Positions 7,175 through 15,255 of a DNA stretch of 15,525 bases are shown here, in pieces. Under the pieces are notes generated by a model. It was not told the DNA's origin and ran no database searches. It saw only the letters and a list, made by a program, of their open reading frames with translations. A program made the position numbers and the translations under genes. Source of the DNA: Candidatus Heimdallarchaeota archaeon (lineage in GTDB: Archaea; Asgardarchaeota; Heimdallarchaeia; Heimdallarchaeales; Kariarchaeaceae); the NCBI GenBank assembly GCA_021399405.1, contig JAAFKL010000181.1, positions 1 through 15,525 on the forward strand, written 5' to 3'. Numbering within the stretch: position 1 is the first letter of the stretch; each line of letters starts with the position of its first letter.

Positions 7175-8973
7175 TATTTTCCACCCCCCATAGTTAATTC
7201 ATCTTCCTCCTCATCATCCCAAGTTATGAATTTTATTTGTGTTTCTACTGCTTGGAGAAAATCTTTGTAAACACCGTCTTGACTTAATAATTCAGTATGG
7301 GTTCCATCCTGTACAACATGACCATTATCAAGAACAATAATTCGATCCACATATCTCAAGCTTGATGGCCTTTGAGAGATAATTATTGTGGTTCGTTGCG
7401 TTGAGGCACTTTCTAATGATTCTTGGATCTTAGATTCTGTTTCTGGGTCTACTGCAGAGACGGAATCATCGAAAATGAGTATTTTTGGATTTTGTAGGAG
7501 TGTCCGAGCTATTGTGATTCTTTGTCTTTGTCCACCAGAAAGTGTTACACCTCGCTCACCAACTATAGTATCATAAGTATCCTCTAACGTCATTACGTAA
7601 TCATGAATTTGTGCTGCTTTTGCGGCAATAATTACTTCCTCACGTGTAGCATTAACATTTCCGAATGCAATGTTATCATGTATTGTTAGAGTAAAAAGAA
7701 ATGCTTCTTGGTGAACAATACCTATATTTTTCCTTAGAGATTTCAGTGTAACGTCTTTAATGTTAATATCATCTATGTATACATGCCCTTCTTTTGGGTC
7801 ATAAAACCTTGGAAGAATGTTAATTAATGAAGTTTTACCTGAACCTGTTGCACCTAATAATGCAACTTTTTGACCTTTAGGGATTTCAAACGATACGTGG
7901 TGTAAAGCATCGGGTACGTCATCTGTCTGAATTGATGGATATTTGAAATAAACTTTATCAAATTTAATATTACCTTCAATATTTGTTAATTCTTGAGCAC
8001 CATCCCTCTCTTCTAACAATTTAGGAGCCTCAAAAATTTCAGCTAATCGTAAAGCGGCCGATTGTGTATTTTGCAGAATGATACCTAACCATCCGGCAAA
8101 CCTACCAGGGACTGATATTTGAAGAACTAGCAACATAAATGCTACAAATTGTCCGGTAGTAATCGCACCGTTGAACACAAAAACACCACCGATAATTACA
8201 AGAAACATCATTGCGATAGATATTATGAAAACCATACCTGACTGTAAATCAGCTCTAATTTTGGCTGTTTTAATAGAAGCATCAAAAAAATCTTGATTCT
8301 TTACATTGAAGATAGCAATCTGTTCTACCTCACGGCCAAATGATTTCACGGTTTTTATTCCTGAAAGATTCTCAGCAAGGACTTCATTCATAGTCCCATA
8401 TTTGAATCTAGCATCATAAAAAAGTTCTACATTTCCTTTAGAGGTTGAAAATGCAACGTAGAAAAGTATGGCGGGAATTATTAAGAAAATTATGCTCAAT
8501 TGAATTGAGATACCAGCCATTATAATGAAAGAATTTAGGAATAACAATACAAGAAGTAGCCCAATTCGATATCCCCAGGTGAGTATTTCACGCAGAGATA
8601 ATACCTCTTCAATAGATCTTGACATGATCTGCCCAATGGTTTCCGATGAATAATATTCAAGTTCTTGATATTGTAGGGCTTCATATAGATCTTGGCGAAT
8701 ATCATAAATTATACTTGTAGAGAAACTAACAGAAGCGAATCTCTGACCCATTCCAGCGAGCAAATCTATAAACGCCAGTAACATAATAATTCCAAAGCCA
8801 ATATACAAACCGTTTTTATCTCTATCAATTAATGCCCCATCAATCAGAAGACTGATTTGCAAAGGAATTAGCGTTTGAGAGACTGCCGCGATAAAAATTG
8901 TAAAGTTCAGAGCAAAGAATTTCAATTTATGCCTTTTTGTATAAGGCCAAAGAAGATCAAATACTTCGCGCAA
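7174..8973 (-). CDS. ABC exporter subunit A, degenerate Walker B and switch residue
   Basis: A 599-residue half-transporter with a type-IV transmembrane domain (about 15-300) and a C-terminal ATPase. Walker A is GATGSGKT (374-381, K380), the Q-loop glutamine Q422 is present and the signature LSGGQ (478-482) is intact. Walker B ends in DD (D502-D503) instead of DE, and the switch histidine is glutamine (Q534 in ISQRPSS). These are the hallmarks of the non-catalytic half of heterodimeric exporters. Paired with the downstream subunit, its intact signature completes the active site while its own Walker site binds ATP poorly or without hydrolysis. The start is TTG at 8973, with an in-frame TAA nine bases earlier and a GAGGT ribosome site eight bases upstream. 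The tail ends in an acidic stretch (DDEEEDE). Confidence 0.93.
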   Translation of the reverse strand: MREVFDLLWPYTKRHKLKFFALNFTIFIAAVSQTLIPLQISLLIDGALIDRDKNGLYIGFGIIMLLAFIDLLAGMGQRFASVSFSTSIIYDIRQDLYEALQYQELEYYSSETIGQIMSRSIEEVLSLREILTWGYRIGLLLVLLFLNSFIIMAGISIQLSIIFLIIPAILFYVAFSTSKGNVELFYDARFKYGTMNEVLAENLSGIKTVKSFGREVEQIAIFNVKNQDFFDASIKTAKIRADLQSGMVFIISIAMMFLVIIGGVFVFNGAITTGQFVAFMLLVLQISVPGRFAGWLGIILQNTQSAALRLAEIFEAPKLLEERDGAQELTNIEGNIKFDKVYFKYPSIQTDDVPDALHHVSFEIPKGQKVALLGATGSGKTSLINILPRFYDPKEGHVYIDDINIKDVTLKSLRKNIGIVHQEAFLFTLTIHDNIAFGNVNATREEVIIAAKAAQIHDYVMTLEDTYDTIVGERGVTLSGGQRQRITIARTLLQNPKILIFDDSVSAVDPETESKIQESLESASTQRTTIIISQRPSSLRYVDRIIVLDNGHVVQDGTHTELLSQDGVYKDFLQAVETQIKFITWDDEEEDELTMGGGK

Positions 8974-8981
8974 AATCAGTT

Positions 8982-8986
8982 ACCTC
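8982..8986 (-). promoter_or_regulatory. Shine-Dalgarno site for the TTG start of the exporter operon
   Basis: GAGGT on the minus strand lies eight bases before the TTG at 8973. The in-frame TAA just upstream leaves only CTG, ATT and this TTG as candidates, so the site supports TTG. Confidence 0.55.
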
Positions 8987-9124
8987 ATTACTTGAATTAT
9001 GCTTTTCTTTAAAATAACATAGAAATGGGACTATTTCAATTATTGATTATATTAGTCAATATTGATAATTTTAACAAAAGTTTGGAATTTAAATTAATAT
9101 GAATGAAACTCTAATAACACTATT

Positions 9125-9168
9125 CCTAGAGTAACTCGCCTAGATTAAGGCTAAATTATTTAAAAAAG
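9125..9168 (+). promoter_or_regulatory. Putative promoter and operator of the importer operon
   Basis: In the 242-base gap between the divergent exporter and importer operons, a TATA-like run AAATTATTTAAAAAAG (9153-9168) lies about 48-63 bases before the ATG at 9216. Directly upstream are two copies of CCTAGA (9125-9130 and 9139-9144), 14 bases apart, and a short inverted pair GCCT/AGGC (9138-9151). Repeats just upstream of an archaeal TATA box are where activators or repressors bind, but this is pattern only. A second AT-rich element (9181-9194) would instead suit a leaderless start. The rest of the gap shows nothing else. Confidence 0.3.
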
Positions 9169-9215
9169 TAGCAAAATCATTTTAATGTAATTAATCGAGA
9201 CGGAATCAGAGTTAA

Positions 9216-9890
9216 ATGACATCTTTGGCTAATTATCTATCCTCACGTAAATTGAAACGTGTTTTAACCCTTATGCAAGAACATAGTGGGAGGTGTAAAG
9301 CAGTCGCACATACCTTCGGAAAAATATCTGATGCATGGTATACTGGTAAAACTGAAGAGGCAATGATCAATAAAGCAAAAATTCACTCTGAGGAGAAAAG
9401 TGCAGATCATATTGAAAGAGACTTGGTACATGAAGTGGTCAAGTCACAACTCCCTGATGCGAAGATGAAAGAAGAATTGATACATTTTGTCAGATTATTA
9501 GACTCGGCAGCTGGATCGGCAAAACGGTCCGCATCAAATATGGTGTTGCTACTTGACTACCCTTTACCTGAAAAATATGCCAATCTTCTGAAAGAAGGAA
9601 CAGATGTCGTAGCCACGATTTTTGATGAAATGGATAAAGCTGTTAATTCAATCACTAGTGGAGATCCTAGCTATATCAATTCGATATCACGCTCTATAGA
9701 TAAGCATGAAGACAAGATGGATGATTTATACGCTGAATTCAAGATTGGATATTTTGAAATAGAAAAAACATTCAACTCTACAGCGGCCATGATTATTCTC
9801 GACCACGCCATTCGAGATATTGAAGAATGTGCAGATCGAGCTGAAGACGCTATTGAATTGTTGGCTGATTTGGTTCAACGTCGAAATTAG
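9216..9890 (+). CDS. DUF47/PhoU-like protein, first gene of importer operon
   Basis: A 224-residue, all-helical soluble protein without signal or membrane segment. It shows the DUF47 (TIGR00153-type, PhoU-related) pattern of acidic clusters on antiparallel helices: EEKSADHIERDL (59-70), DKHEDKMDDLY (162-172) and DIEECADRAEDA (201-212). In PhoU proteins these E/D-x3-D patterns bind metal clusters. DUF47 proteins usually accompany Pit-type phosphate carriers and are thought to regulate transport. Here the gene is followed after ten bases by the solute-binding protein of an ABC importer, so a regulatory or accessory role for that transporter is the simplest reading. This suggests, but does not show, that the transported solute is phosphate or another oxyanion. 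No clear Shine-Dalgarno site precedes the ATG. Confidence 0.85.
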   Translation: MTSLANYLSSRKLKRVLTLMQEHSGRCKAVAHTFGKISDAWYTGKTEEAMINKAKIHSEEKSADHIERDLVHEVVKSQLPDAKMKEELIHFVRLLDSAAGSAKRSASNMVLLLDYPLPEKYANLLKEGTDVVATIFDEMDKAVNSITSGDPSYINSISRSIDKHEDKMDDLYAEFKIGYFEIEKTFNSTAAMIILDHAIRDIEECADRAEDAIELLADLVQRRN

Positions 9891-9900
9891 GACCTGTACC

Positions 9901-11145
9901 ATGAAAGGAAAGAAATTTTCTTCGTCAATAGTATTAGTTCTTTTAATATTCAGTATTGTAGGTCTAGATGTATCTAGAAGATATTTATCTGGTGATTTTG
10001 AGGGAGATAAATTTGAACTTGAAATCCTCTATTCATCTGAGAAGGCTGGATGGCTAGAAAGTATAGTTGATGATTTTGAAGAATATTGGTCAAATAATAA
10101 TCAGGGAAAAAATATCAGAGTAATTATGACACCAATTGGAACAGGAAAAGGAACTATTCAGGTAGCTAATGGTGCTAGTAAACCTGCTGTTTGGAGCCCA
10201 GCATCAAGATTTTGGATTCCTATTTTAAACAGTCTTTGGGCTACAAATAACAATAACCAAATTGCAGATGTTGATAGTCCGAGTCTAGTTGTTTCGCCAT
10301 CAATAATTGCGACATGGGAAAGTTATCTTAAAGAATACAATATTACTGGATTCAATGATTTGAGAGATTTGGCAATCAATGATCCTGATTTCACTTTCGC
10401 TCACACAGATCCATTTGAATCGAATAGTGGATTTGGAGCAGTTATTATGGAAACTGCAGTTGCGGCAAATAAAAATCCAGAAGATTTGACATTAGATGAT
10501 TTAGCAGATGACGATGTCCAATCTTGGATGCGACAACTAGAAAGTTCAGCGATACAATATGGTTCATCAACAGGGTTTTTAGGAAAACTTATGGCATCTG
10601 AAGGGCCGTCTAAACTAAAAGCAGCAATAATTTACGAAAATCTTGTTATTGAGAAAAACAAGGATATTACTGAGGATAAATTAGTAGCAATATACCCGTC
10701 TGAAGGAACATTACTCAACGATCATCCATATTTAATCCTTGATGCACCTTGGGTGAGTGACCAAGATAAACTATTAGCAAACGACTTTTTAGATTTCCTT
10801 CTTCTAGAAGAAACTCAGATTAAAGCAATTAAAGAGGGATTCAGACCTGCGATTAACATTGATACCTCCATTCCTGAGTTTCAAGAAGCATTTACTGAAG
10901 AAAATGGAGTCAGAGAAAGTTTAGAGGGTATAGAAATATATTCCATAGGGAATATTGATAGTAAAATACTGGATAGAATTCCAGATTTGTGGTCTGCAAC
11001 TAGATCTAGATCACTTGATGACGACAGTTCTGAACAAACAGGATTGGAACCATCGGATTTCATAATTCCTTCTATTATTGTTATAATTATTTTGCTCATG
11101 GCCCTAGAACCAGTAATAAAGAAAATTAGGAGGTATCTAAAATGA
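9901..11145 (+). CDS. Membrane-anchored solute-binding protein of ABC importer
   Basis: A 414-residue extracytoplasmic binding protein. An N-terminal basic stretch and hydrophobic segment (about 9-22) act as signal or anchor; there is no lipobox cysteine and no cysteine anywhere. A second transmembrane segment (about 387-402) lies near the C-terminus, followed by basic residues (KKIRRYLK) that would stay in the cytoplasm. The binding domain has MTPIGTGKGT (76-85), AVWSPASRFW (96-105) and the motif AHTDPFESNSGFGAV (167-181), typical of type-II binding proteins of the sulfate/molybdate/phosphate-like kind, including those fused to VWA domains in some bacteria. No VWA domain is present here. The start is ATG at 9901, ten bases after the preceding stop. 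An in-frame ATG at 9820 exists but lies inside the DUF47 gene and would put a polar stretch before the signal segment. The ligand is unknown. Confidence 0.85.
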   Translation: MKGKKFSSSIVLVLLIFSIVGLDVSRRYLSGDFEGDKFELEILYSSEKAGWLESIVDDFEEYWSNNNQGKNIRVIMTPIGTGKGTIQVANGASKPAVWSPASRFWIPILNSLWATNNNNQIADVDSPSLVVSPSIIATWESYLKEYNITGFNDLRDLAINDPDFTFAHTDPFESNSGFGAVIMETAVAANKNPEDLTLDDLADDDVQSWMRQLESSAIQYGSSTGFLGKLMASEGPSKLKAAIIYENLVIEKNKDITEDKLVAIYPSEGTLLNDHPYLILDAPWVSDQDKLLANDFLDFLLLEETQIKAIKEGFRPAINIDTSIPEFQEAFTEENGVRESLEGIEIYSIGNIDSKILDRIPDLWSATRSRSLDDDSSEQTGLEPSDFIIPSIIVIIILLMALEPVIKKIRRYLK

Positions 11146-12851
11146 CAACGAGAAAAGATTACCTTCGATTTAAGACACTAAAACTAGAAAGAATTTTATC
11201 GAAATTCCAATTCAGAATTCTGTTTGAAGCAATAGTTATAATTGCTTTTTTTTCATTTGTACTTCTACCACCATTAAACCTACTTAGGAATGTGATTGTT
11301 GATTGGGGAGATATAAATCAATTGATTTTTAATGATCCAATTTTGAAAGATACAGTTTGGATTGCCATATTTAGGGCAATTGGCTTGTCATTTAGAATTG
11401 CATTTATTGTCACGATTATTGATGTAATAATAGGGATCCCAATTGCTCATGTGCTGGCAAACTATGAATTCAGAGGGAAAACAGCACTGGATACAATTGT
11501 TGATATTCCCCTCGCAGTACCCACATCCGCATTAGGATTTTCAGTATTATTGTTCTGGGCCACGGGAGATGGTATTAGTCAATTATTTTTTGAGGATCGC
11601 ACGTTGGTCCAACAAGGACCTATGTTATTGATACTCGGTCATGTTGCATTTTCGTTTTCTTATGTTGTGAGAAATTTGAAAGGTGTTCTCGAAGAAGTAG
11701 ATAAAAATGTTGTAAGCGCTGGCCGTACTCTTGGTGCATCACCTGTAAGCGTATTTCGAACAGTAACTGCACCCATGGCAAAAGAGGGAATTATTGCAGG
11801 TGCAATACTAGCATTTACAAGGTCCCTTGGTGAGACTGGTGCCTCATTATTACTGGCAGGAGTTTACGAAACAGCACCGATTCAGGTCGTGAGTTTTATG
11901 AGTGGTTTCAGAATTCCTCAAGCCGCATTTTTGTCAATCATATTAATAATTGTATCCGTCACTTTGCTTACTGGAGTAAGACAATATGCAAGAAGAGTGG
12001 GAATCCCACAACCTCAGATTTATCCGAAATTTGAACGATTACTATCATCTAAAAAAGTCGCGAGATCAAGAAATGGGTTCGCATGGGGATTATTTGCCAT
12101 ACTTGTATTGATTCCCTCACTCTTCGTTATATCTTATTTAGCAACTGTTTGGAATCAAGGACCAACAGGCAATAGAGAAGGAGGTGCAATTTACCAAGTA
12201 TTTGAGGCACCAGATAATAAATGGGAAGCTTTGCAATTATCTCTAGTCACAAGTGTTGAGGTAGCAGTTATTGTCACTATTCTGAATTTGGCACTTGGGA
12301 TCCCAATGGCTTATTTATTAGTTAAAAGACAGTATTGGGGAAGATGGAGAACTGTCCTAGATGCTCTAGTTGATATCCCCTTGGTGATACCCTCCTCGGC
12401 ATTGGGATTCTCTGTGTTTTTGTTGTGGGGAAATTTAGGTTTGAAGATTGTAGAACCGGGGATTTGGATGATTGTTTTAGCTCATCTGACATTTACCTAT
12501 CCGTTTGCTGTGAGGCCTATGATTAGCTATTTTGAAAGCTATGATTATACATATTATGAGGCAGCTAGAACACTTGGTGCAAGTGATTTGACCAGTTTTC
12601 GACGAGTAATTTTGCCGATGTTAAAACGTGGAATTTTCGCTTCAGCAATCCTTACGTTCACCCGAAGTTTAAGTGAAACGGGAGCTACAATAATTGTTAG
12701 TGGGAACGCGAGAACTGTTCCATTATTGATTGTTGATTTGGTTGAATCGGAGGCTTTGCCGGCTGCAGCCTTTGCTGCAACTGTTTTAATAGGAATTTCA
12801 TTTGTAATGATGTTAATGGCAAGAACATTAAATACATCAAATAAGGAGTGA
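11142..12851 (+). CDS. Fused two-domain ABC importer permease (BPD_transp_1 x2)
   Basis: A 569-residue protein with two tandem type-I importer transmembrane domains, about 25-285 and 312-562, so one chain supplies both halves of the channel, as in ThiP and FbpB/AfuB permeases. Each half ends with a coupling-helix (EAA) loop: SAGRTLGASPVSVFRTV (192-208) and EAARTLGASDLTSFRRVILP (473-492). The first half has Ser where the loop's usual Glu stands; the second keeps it. The segments SLGETGASLLLAG and SLSETGATIIVSG resemble molybdate, tungstate and sulfate permeases. Its ATG overlaps the stop of the binding-protein gene in ATGA, indicating coupling. With a single-chain pore, each EAA loop can be matched to a different ATPase, which suits the two unequal ATPases that follow. 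Confidence 0.93.
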   Translation: MTTRKDYLRFKTLKLERILSKFQFRILFEAIVIIAFFSFVLLPPLNLLRNVIVDWGDINQLIFNDPILKDTVWIAIFRAIGLSFRIAFIVTIIDVIIGIPIAHVLANYEFRGKTALDTIVDIPLAVPTSALGFSVLLFWATGDGISQLFFEDRTLVQQGPMLLILGHVAFSFSYVVRNLKGVLEEVDKNVVSAGRTLGASPVSVFRTVTAPMAKEGIIAGAILAFTRSLGETGASLLLAGVYETAPIQVVSFMSGFRIPQAAFLSIILIIVSVTLLTGVRQYARRVGIPQPQIYPKFERLLSSKKVARSRNGFAWGLFAILVLIPSLFVISYLATVWNQGPTGNREGGAIYQVFEAPDNKWEALQLSLVTSVEVAVIVTILNLALGIPMAYLLVKRQYWGRWRTVLDALVDIPLVIPSSALGFSVFLLWGNLGLKIVEPGIWMIVLAHLTFTYPFAVRPMISYFESYDYTYYEAARTLGASDLTSFRRVILPMLKRGIFASAILTFTRSLSETGATIIVSGNARTVPLLIVDLVESEALPAAAFAATVLIGISFVMMLMARTLNTSNKE

Positions 12852-12855
12852 TTGG

Positions 12856-13986
12856 ATGCCGGAAATTGAATTTATTAATGTAAGTAAACATTACAATAAT
12901 GGCCAGGTAAAAGCTGTAGATAGGCTAGATCTAACAATTTACGATGGAGAATATCTAAGTTTGCTGGGTCCATCGGGATGCGGTAAAACAACTACCCTGA
13001 GAATGATATCAGGTTTAATCTTACCAACATCTGGACAAATTTTATGGAATGGCAAACCTATTCAGCACCTATCTGCAGCTGAACGGGATGTAGGGTACGT
13101 GTTTCAACAATTTGCCATATTCCCTCACCTAAATGTTTGGGAGAATATTGCATTTGGAGCCCAGGTTAGGGAGAACTCATCATCAGTAATTGAGGAAATT
13201 GTTAAAGAAAAAATATCAATTGTTGGCCTTACAGAAAAAGTTAACCGATATCCCGCAAATCTAGATGCAGCGGATTTACAAAGGATAGGTATCGCGAGGG
13301 TTTTAGCTACGGGAGCAAAAACATTGTTATTAGATGAGCCTATGGGTGCTTTAGATCATAAAAGTAGAGAAAAATTCCAAGATGAATTAGTTGGAATTGT
13401 AAAAAAACTGGAATTAACAGCCATCCATGTTACTCATGACCAAAGTGAAGCCATGGCGATATCAGAGAGAATTGGAGTGATGAAAAAAGGAAGGATGGTA
13501 CAATTGGGATCCCCTAATGATTTATTATATAATCCATCTCAGATATTCACAGCCCACTTTATAGGTGAATCAGACTTTGTTGAAGGTGTCATTTCAAATG
13601 TTAATAAAGAAAATATAATAGTAGAATTAATTGGAGATGAAAGAATTACAATTCCTAGAGTTGGACAACTAGGATTTAACCCTACACCGCAGGATAAAGT
13701 CGTTGTGGGATTAAGGAGAGAATTTACTAATCTTATAGATTTTAACGAAGAGATAATTCAAGAAGACAATATTATCAGGGGTATCGTCCTATCAGATAGA
13801 TTTCTTGGAGATAAGAGACGAACTGTTGTAAATATCGATTTTGGTCGAGTAATTGAAATAAAAAGAAATCCCTTTGAAAAATCCTACTCAAAGGGAGATC
13901 AAGTGATGGTTTCAATACCAATTGGAAATGCATTCTTATTTTTGAATCCCTCAAATGGGTTAGAAGATGCATTATCGGTGACTTAG
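12856..13986 (+). CDS. Importer ATPase 1: intact Walker site, LSGGQ replaced by LDAAD
   Basis: A 376-residue ATPase of the CysA/PotA/ModC-like importer group: nucleotide-binding domain about 1-235, then a C-terminal beta-rich regulatory (TOBE-like) part about 240-370. Walker A is GPSGCGKTT (38-46, K44), the Q-loop is FQQF (Q84), Walker B is LLLDEP (D160, E161), and the switch histidine is H194 in HVTHD. The signature, normally LSGGQQQR, reads LDAADLQR (136-143; bases 13261-13284): Ser, both Gly and the following Gln are all replaced, while the surrounding YP and the QR-x-GIAR helix remain. The site it completes on its partner should therefore be inactive. GGAG seven bases before the ATG overlaps the end of the permease gene. 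The next gene encodes the complementary partner. Confidence 0.93.
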   Translation: MPEIEFINVSKHYNNGQVKAVDRLDLTIYDGEYLSLLGPSGCGKTTTLRMISGLILPTSGQILWNGKPIQHLSAAERDVGYVFQQFAIFPHLNVWENIAFGAQVRENSSSVIEEIVKEKISIVGLTEKVNRYPANLDAADLQRIGIARVLATGAKTLLLDEPMGALDHKSREKFQDELVGIVKKLELTAIHVTHDQSEAMAISERIGVMKKGRMVQLGSPNDLLYNPSQIFTAHFIGESDFVEGVISNVNKENIIVELIGDERITIPRVGQLGFNPTPQDKVVVGLRREFTNLIDFNEEIIQEDNIIRGIVLSDRFLGDKRRTVVNIDFGRVIEIKRNPFEKSYSKGDQVMVSIPIGNAFLFLNPSNGLEDALSVT

Positions 13987-13994
13987 GTGATATC

Positions 13995-15053
13995 ATGAAG
14001 CATATAGAACTTAGAGAAGTAACAGTAAGGAAAGATGGGAAGTTATTGCTAGATAAAGTATCGATTTCAATTGATTATGGTGAATACATCGGTCTGCTTG
14101 GACCGACTGGATCTGGTCCATCATACATATTACAAGTGATTGCAGGTTTGCTAAAAGTAGATAATGGTCAAGTATTCATGGATGGGGTCGATGTCACTGA
14201 TTCTCCTCCTGAGGATAGACATGTTGGTTTTATATTTGAGCAATTTAATTTATTTCCTCATTTAGATGTACTCGGCAATTTATTATTTGGTCCAAGGATG
14301 AGACGAGAAAACATCGAAAACAAAACAAGAATTGCAAGAGAGATTATTTCACTTGTGAGATTGAATGGAAGAGAACATGCATATCCAAAAGAATTATCTG
14401 GTGGTATGCAACAACGGGTGGGTATTGCTCGTGCGGTTACGGCAGGTGCTAAAATTATGTTACTCGATCAACCATATCGTGCTCTTGATGCCAAAATTAG
14501 GGAAGAAATGCGATTTGAGATTAGAGAAATCGTGAAAGATTTGAATTTAACCGCAATCCATGCAACCCATGAGACTGAAGAAGCGATGATTATTTCAGAT
14601 AGAATCGCTATATTTAATGAGGGTAAGCTTGAACAAATTGGTTCCCCTGAAGAAGTATTTAGGTCACCGATTAACCTGTTTGTAGCAACATTCTTGGCTG
14701 AATCAAATGTGTGGGATGGACGTGTAAAAGATAATCAAGCTGTTATCAAAGAAATAGAATTTGAAACTAGTAACAATGAAGATAGTGAAGGGAAGATCGT
14801 AATTAGGCAAGAAGCTTGTGATTTATATCATAAAGAACCAACTGGGAAAAACGTATACTCAGTAAGAGTAATCAAGATTAGAATTTTAGGGGAATTTATT
14901 AGATTTAATGTTATTGTAAATGAAAAATTAGATCTTGTGTGCAGAGAAAGACTAGATATGAAATGGGAAAACCCCGCAAAATATATAGATCAAAAATTAT
15001 TCTTAAAAATACAACCCAATGAAATCCAATTTTACCCATCAAGCAATAATTGA
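13995..15053 (+). CDS. Importer ATPase 2: intact signature, dead nucleotide site
   Basis: A 352-residue paralogue of the preceding ATPase. The fold is kept: an N-terminal nucleotide-binding domain (about 1-235), LSGGMQQR signature (134-141), switch histidine H192 in ATHE, and a reduced, divergent C-terminal part (about 236-350). Its own nucleotide site is broken in three places. Walker A reads GPTGSGPS, with Pro at residue 42 (codon CCA, 14118-14120) instead of the phosphate-binding Lys. Walker B reads LLDQ, with Gln159 for the catalytic Glu. The Q-loop reads FEQF, with Glu82 for Gln. The losses mirror the lost signature of ATPase 1, so the two are expected to pair, with this subunit giving its signature to the working site. 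The start is ATG at 13995, eight bases after the preceding stop, with GGTGA as a weak ribosome site. Confidence 0.92.
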   Translation: MKHIELREVTVRKDGKLLLDKVSISIDYGEYIGLLGPTGSGPSYILQVIAGLLKVDNGQVFMDGVDVTDSPPEDRHVGFIFEQFNLFPHLDVLGNLLFGPRMRRENIENKTRIAREIISLVRLNGREHAYPKELSGGMQQRVGIARAVTAGAKIMLLDQPYRALDAKIREEMRFEIREIVKDLNLTAIHATHETEEAMIISDRIAIFNEGKLEQIGSPEEVFRSPINLFVATFLAESNVWDGRVKDNQAVIKEIEFETSNNEDSEGKIVIRQEACDLYHKEPTGKNVYSVRVIKIRILGEFIRFNVIVNEKLDLVCRERLDMKWENPAKYIDQKLFLKIQPNEIQFYPSSNN

Positions 15054-15221
15054 TTTTCGATATGAAGTTATTATAATCAAAATTTACAAGCAATGAGCTT
15101 AACCATAGTTTGATTCCTTTTTTGAACTATATGATCAATTTCTTACATAATTTTTCAATTATTAAGAATTCACGTTCAGCAATCCTATATCTGATGTCTC
15201 CATCACATTCCGCTCTTTGTT
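15054..15221. other. AT-rich intergenic stretch after the importer operon
   Basis: Very AT-rich, with no open frame that looks like a gene on either strand. It holds one oligo-T tract (15118-15123) and a weak ATAGTT/AACTAT inverted pair around it (15105-15130). I see nothing else in it. Confidence 0.4.
15118..15123 (+). terminator. Oligo-T terminator of the importer operon
   Basis: A T6 run about 65 bases after the last operon stop, flanked by a weak six-base inverted pair (ATAGTT at 15105, AACTAT at 15125). The context fits archaeal oligo-T termination. It is the clearest T tract after the operon. Confidence 0.4.
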
Positions 15222-15255
15222 TTAATACAAAAAAGCTTCTGTTGAAATAGGTTCT

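Noticed and set aside
9820..9900. An in-frame ATG at 9820 that would extend the binding protein by 27 residues
   Set aside because: It lies entirely inside the DUF47 gene and would put a polar extension before the signal segment; ATG at 9901 directly precedes the basic-hydrophobic N-terminus.
12697..13996. Open minus-strand frames of 64 and 73 codons opposite the permease and ATPase genes
   Set aside because: They lie antisense to strongly conserved coding regions and have no recognisable composition or start signals.
14100..14125. A sequencing error or frameshift as the cause of the missing Walker A lysine in ATPase 2
   Set aside because: The frame is continuous on both sides, and independent changes at the Q-loop and Walker B, with the mirrored signature loss in ATPase 1, point to real degeneration.
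13995..15053. ATPase 2 as a decaying pseudogene
   Set aside because: The full-length frame, the perfectly kept LSGGMQQR signature and switch His, and tight operon spacing argue for selection on a functional but catalytically asymmetric partner.
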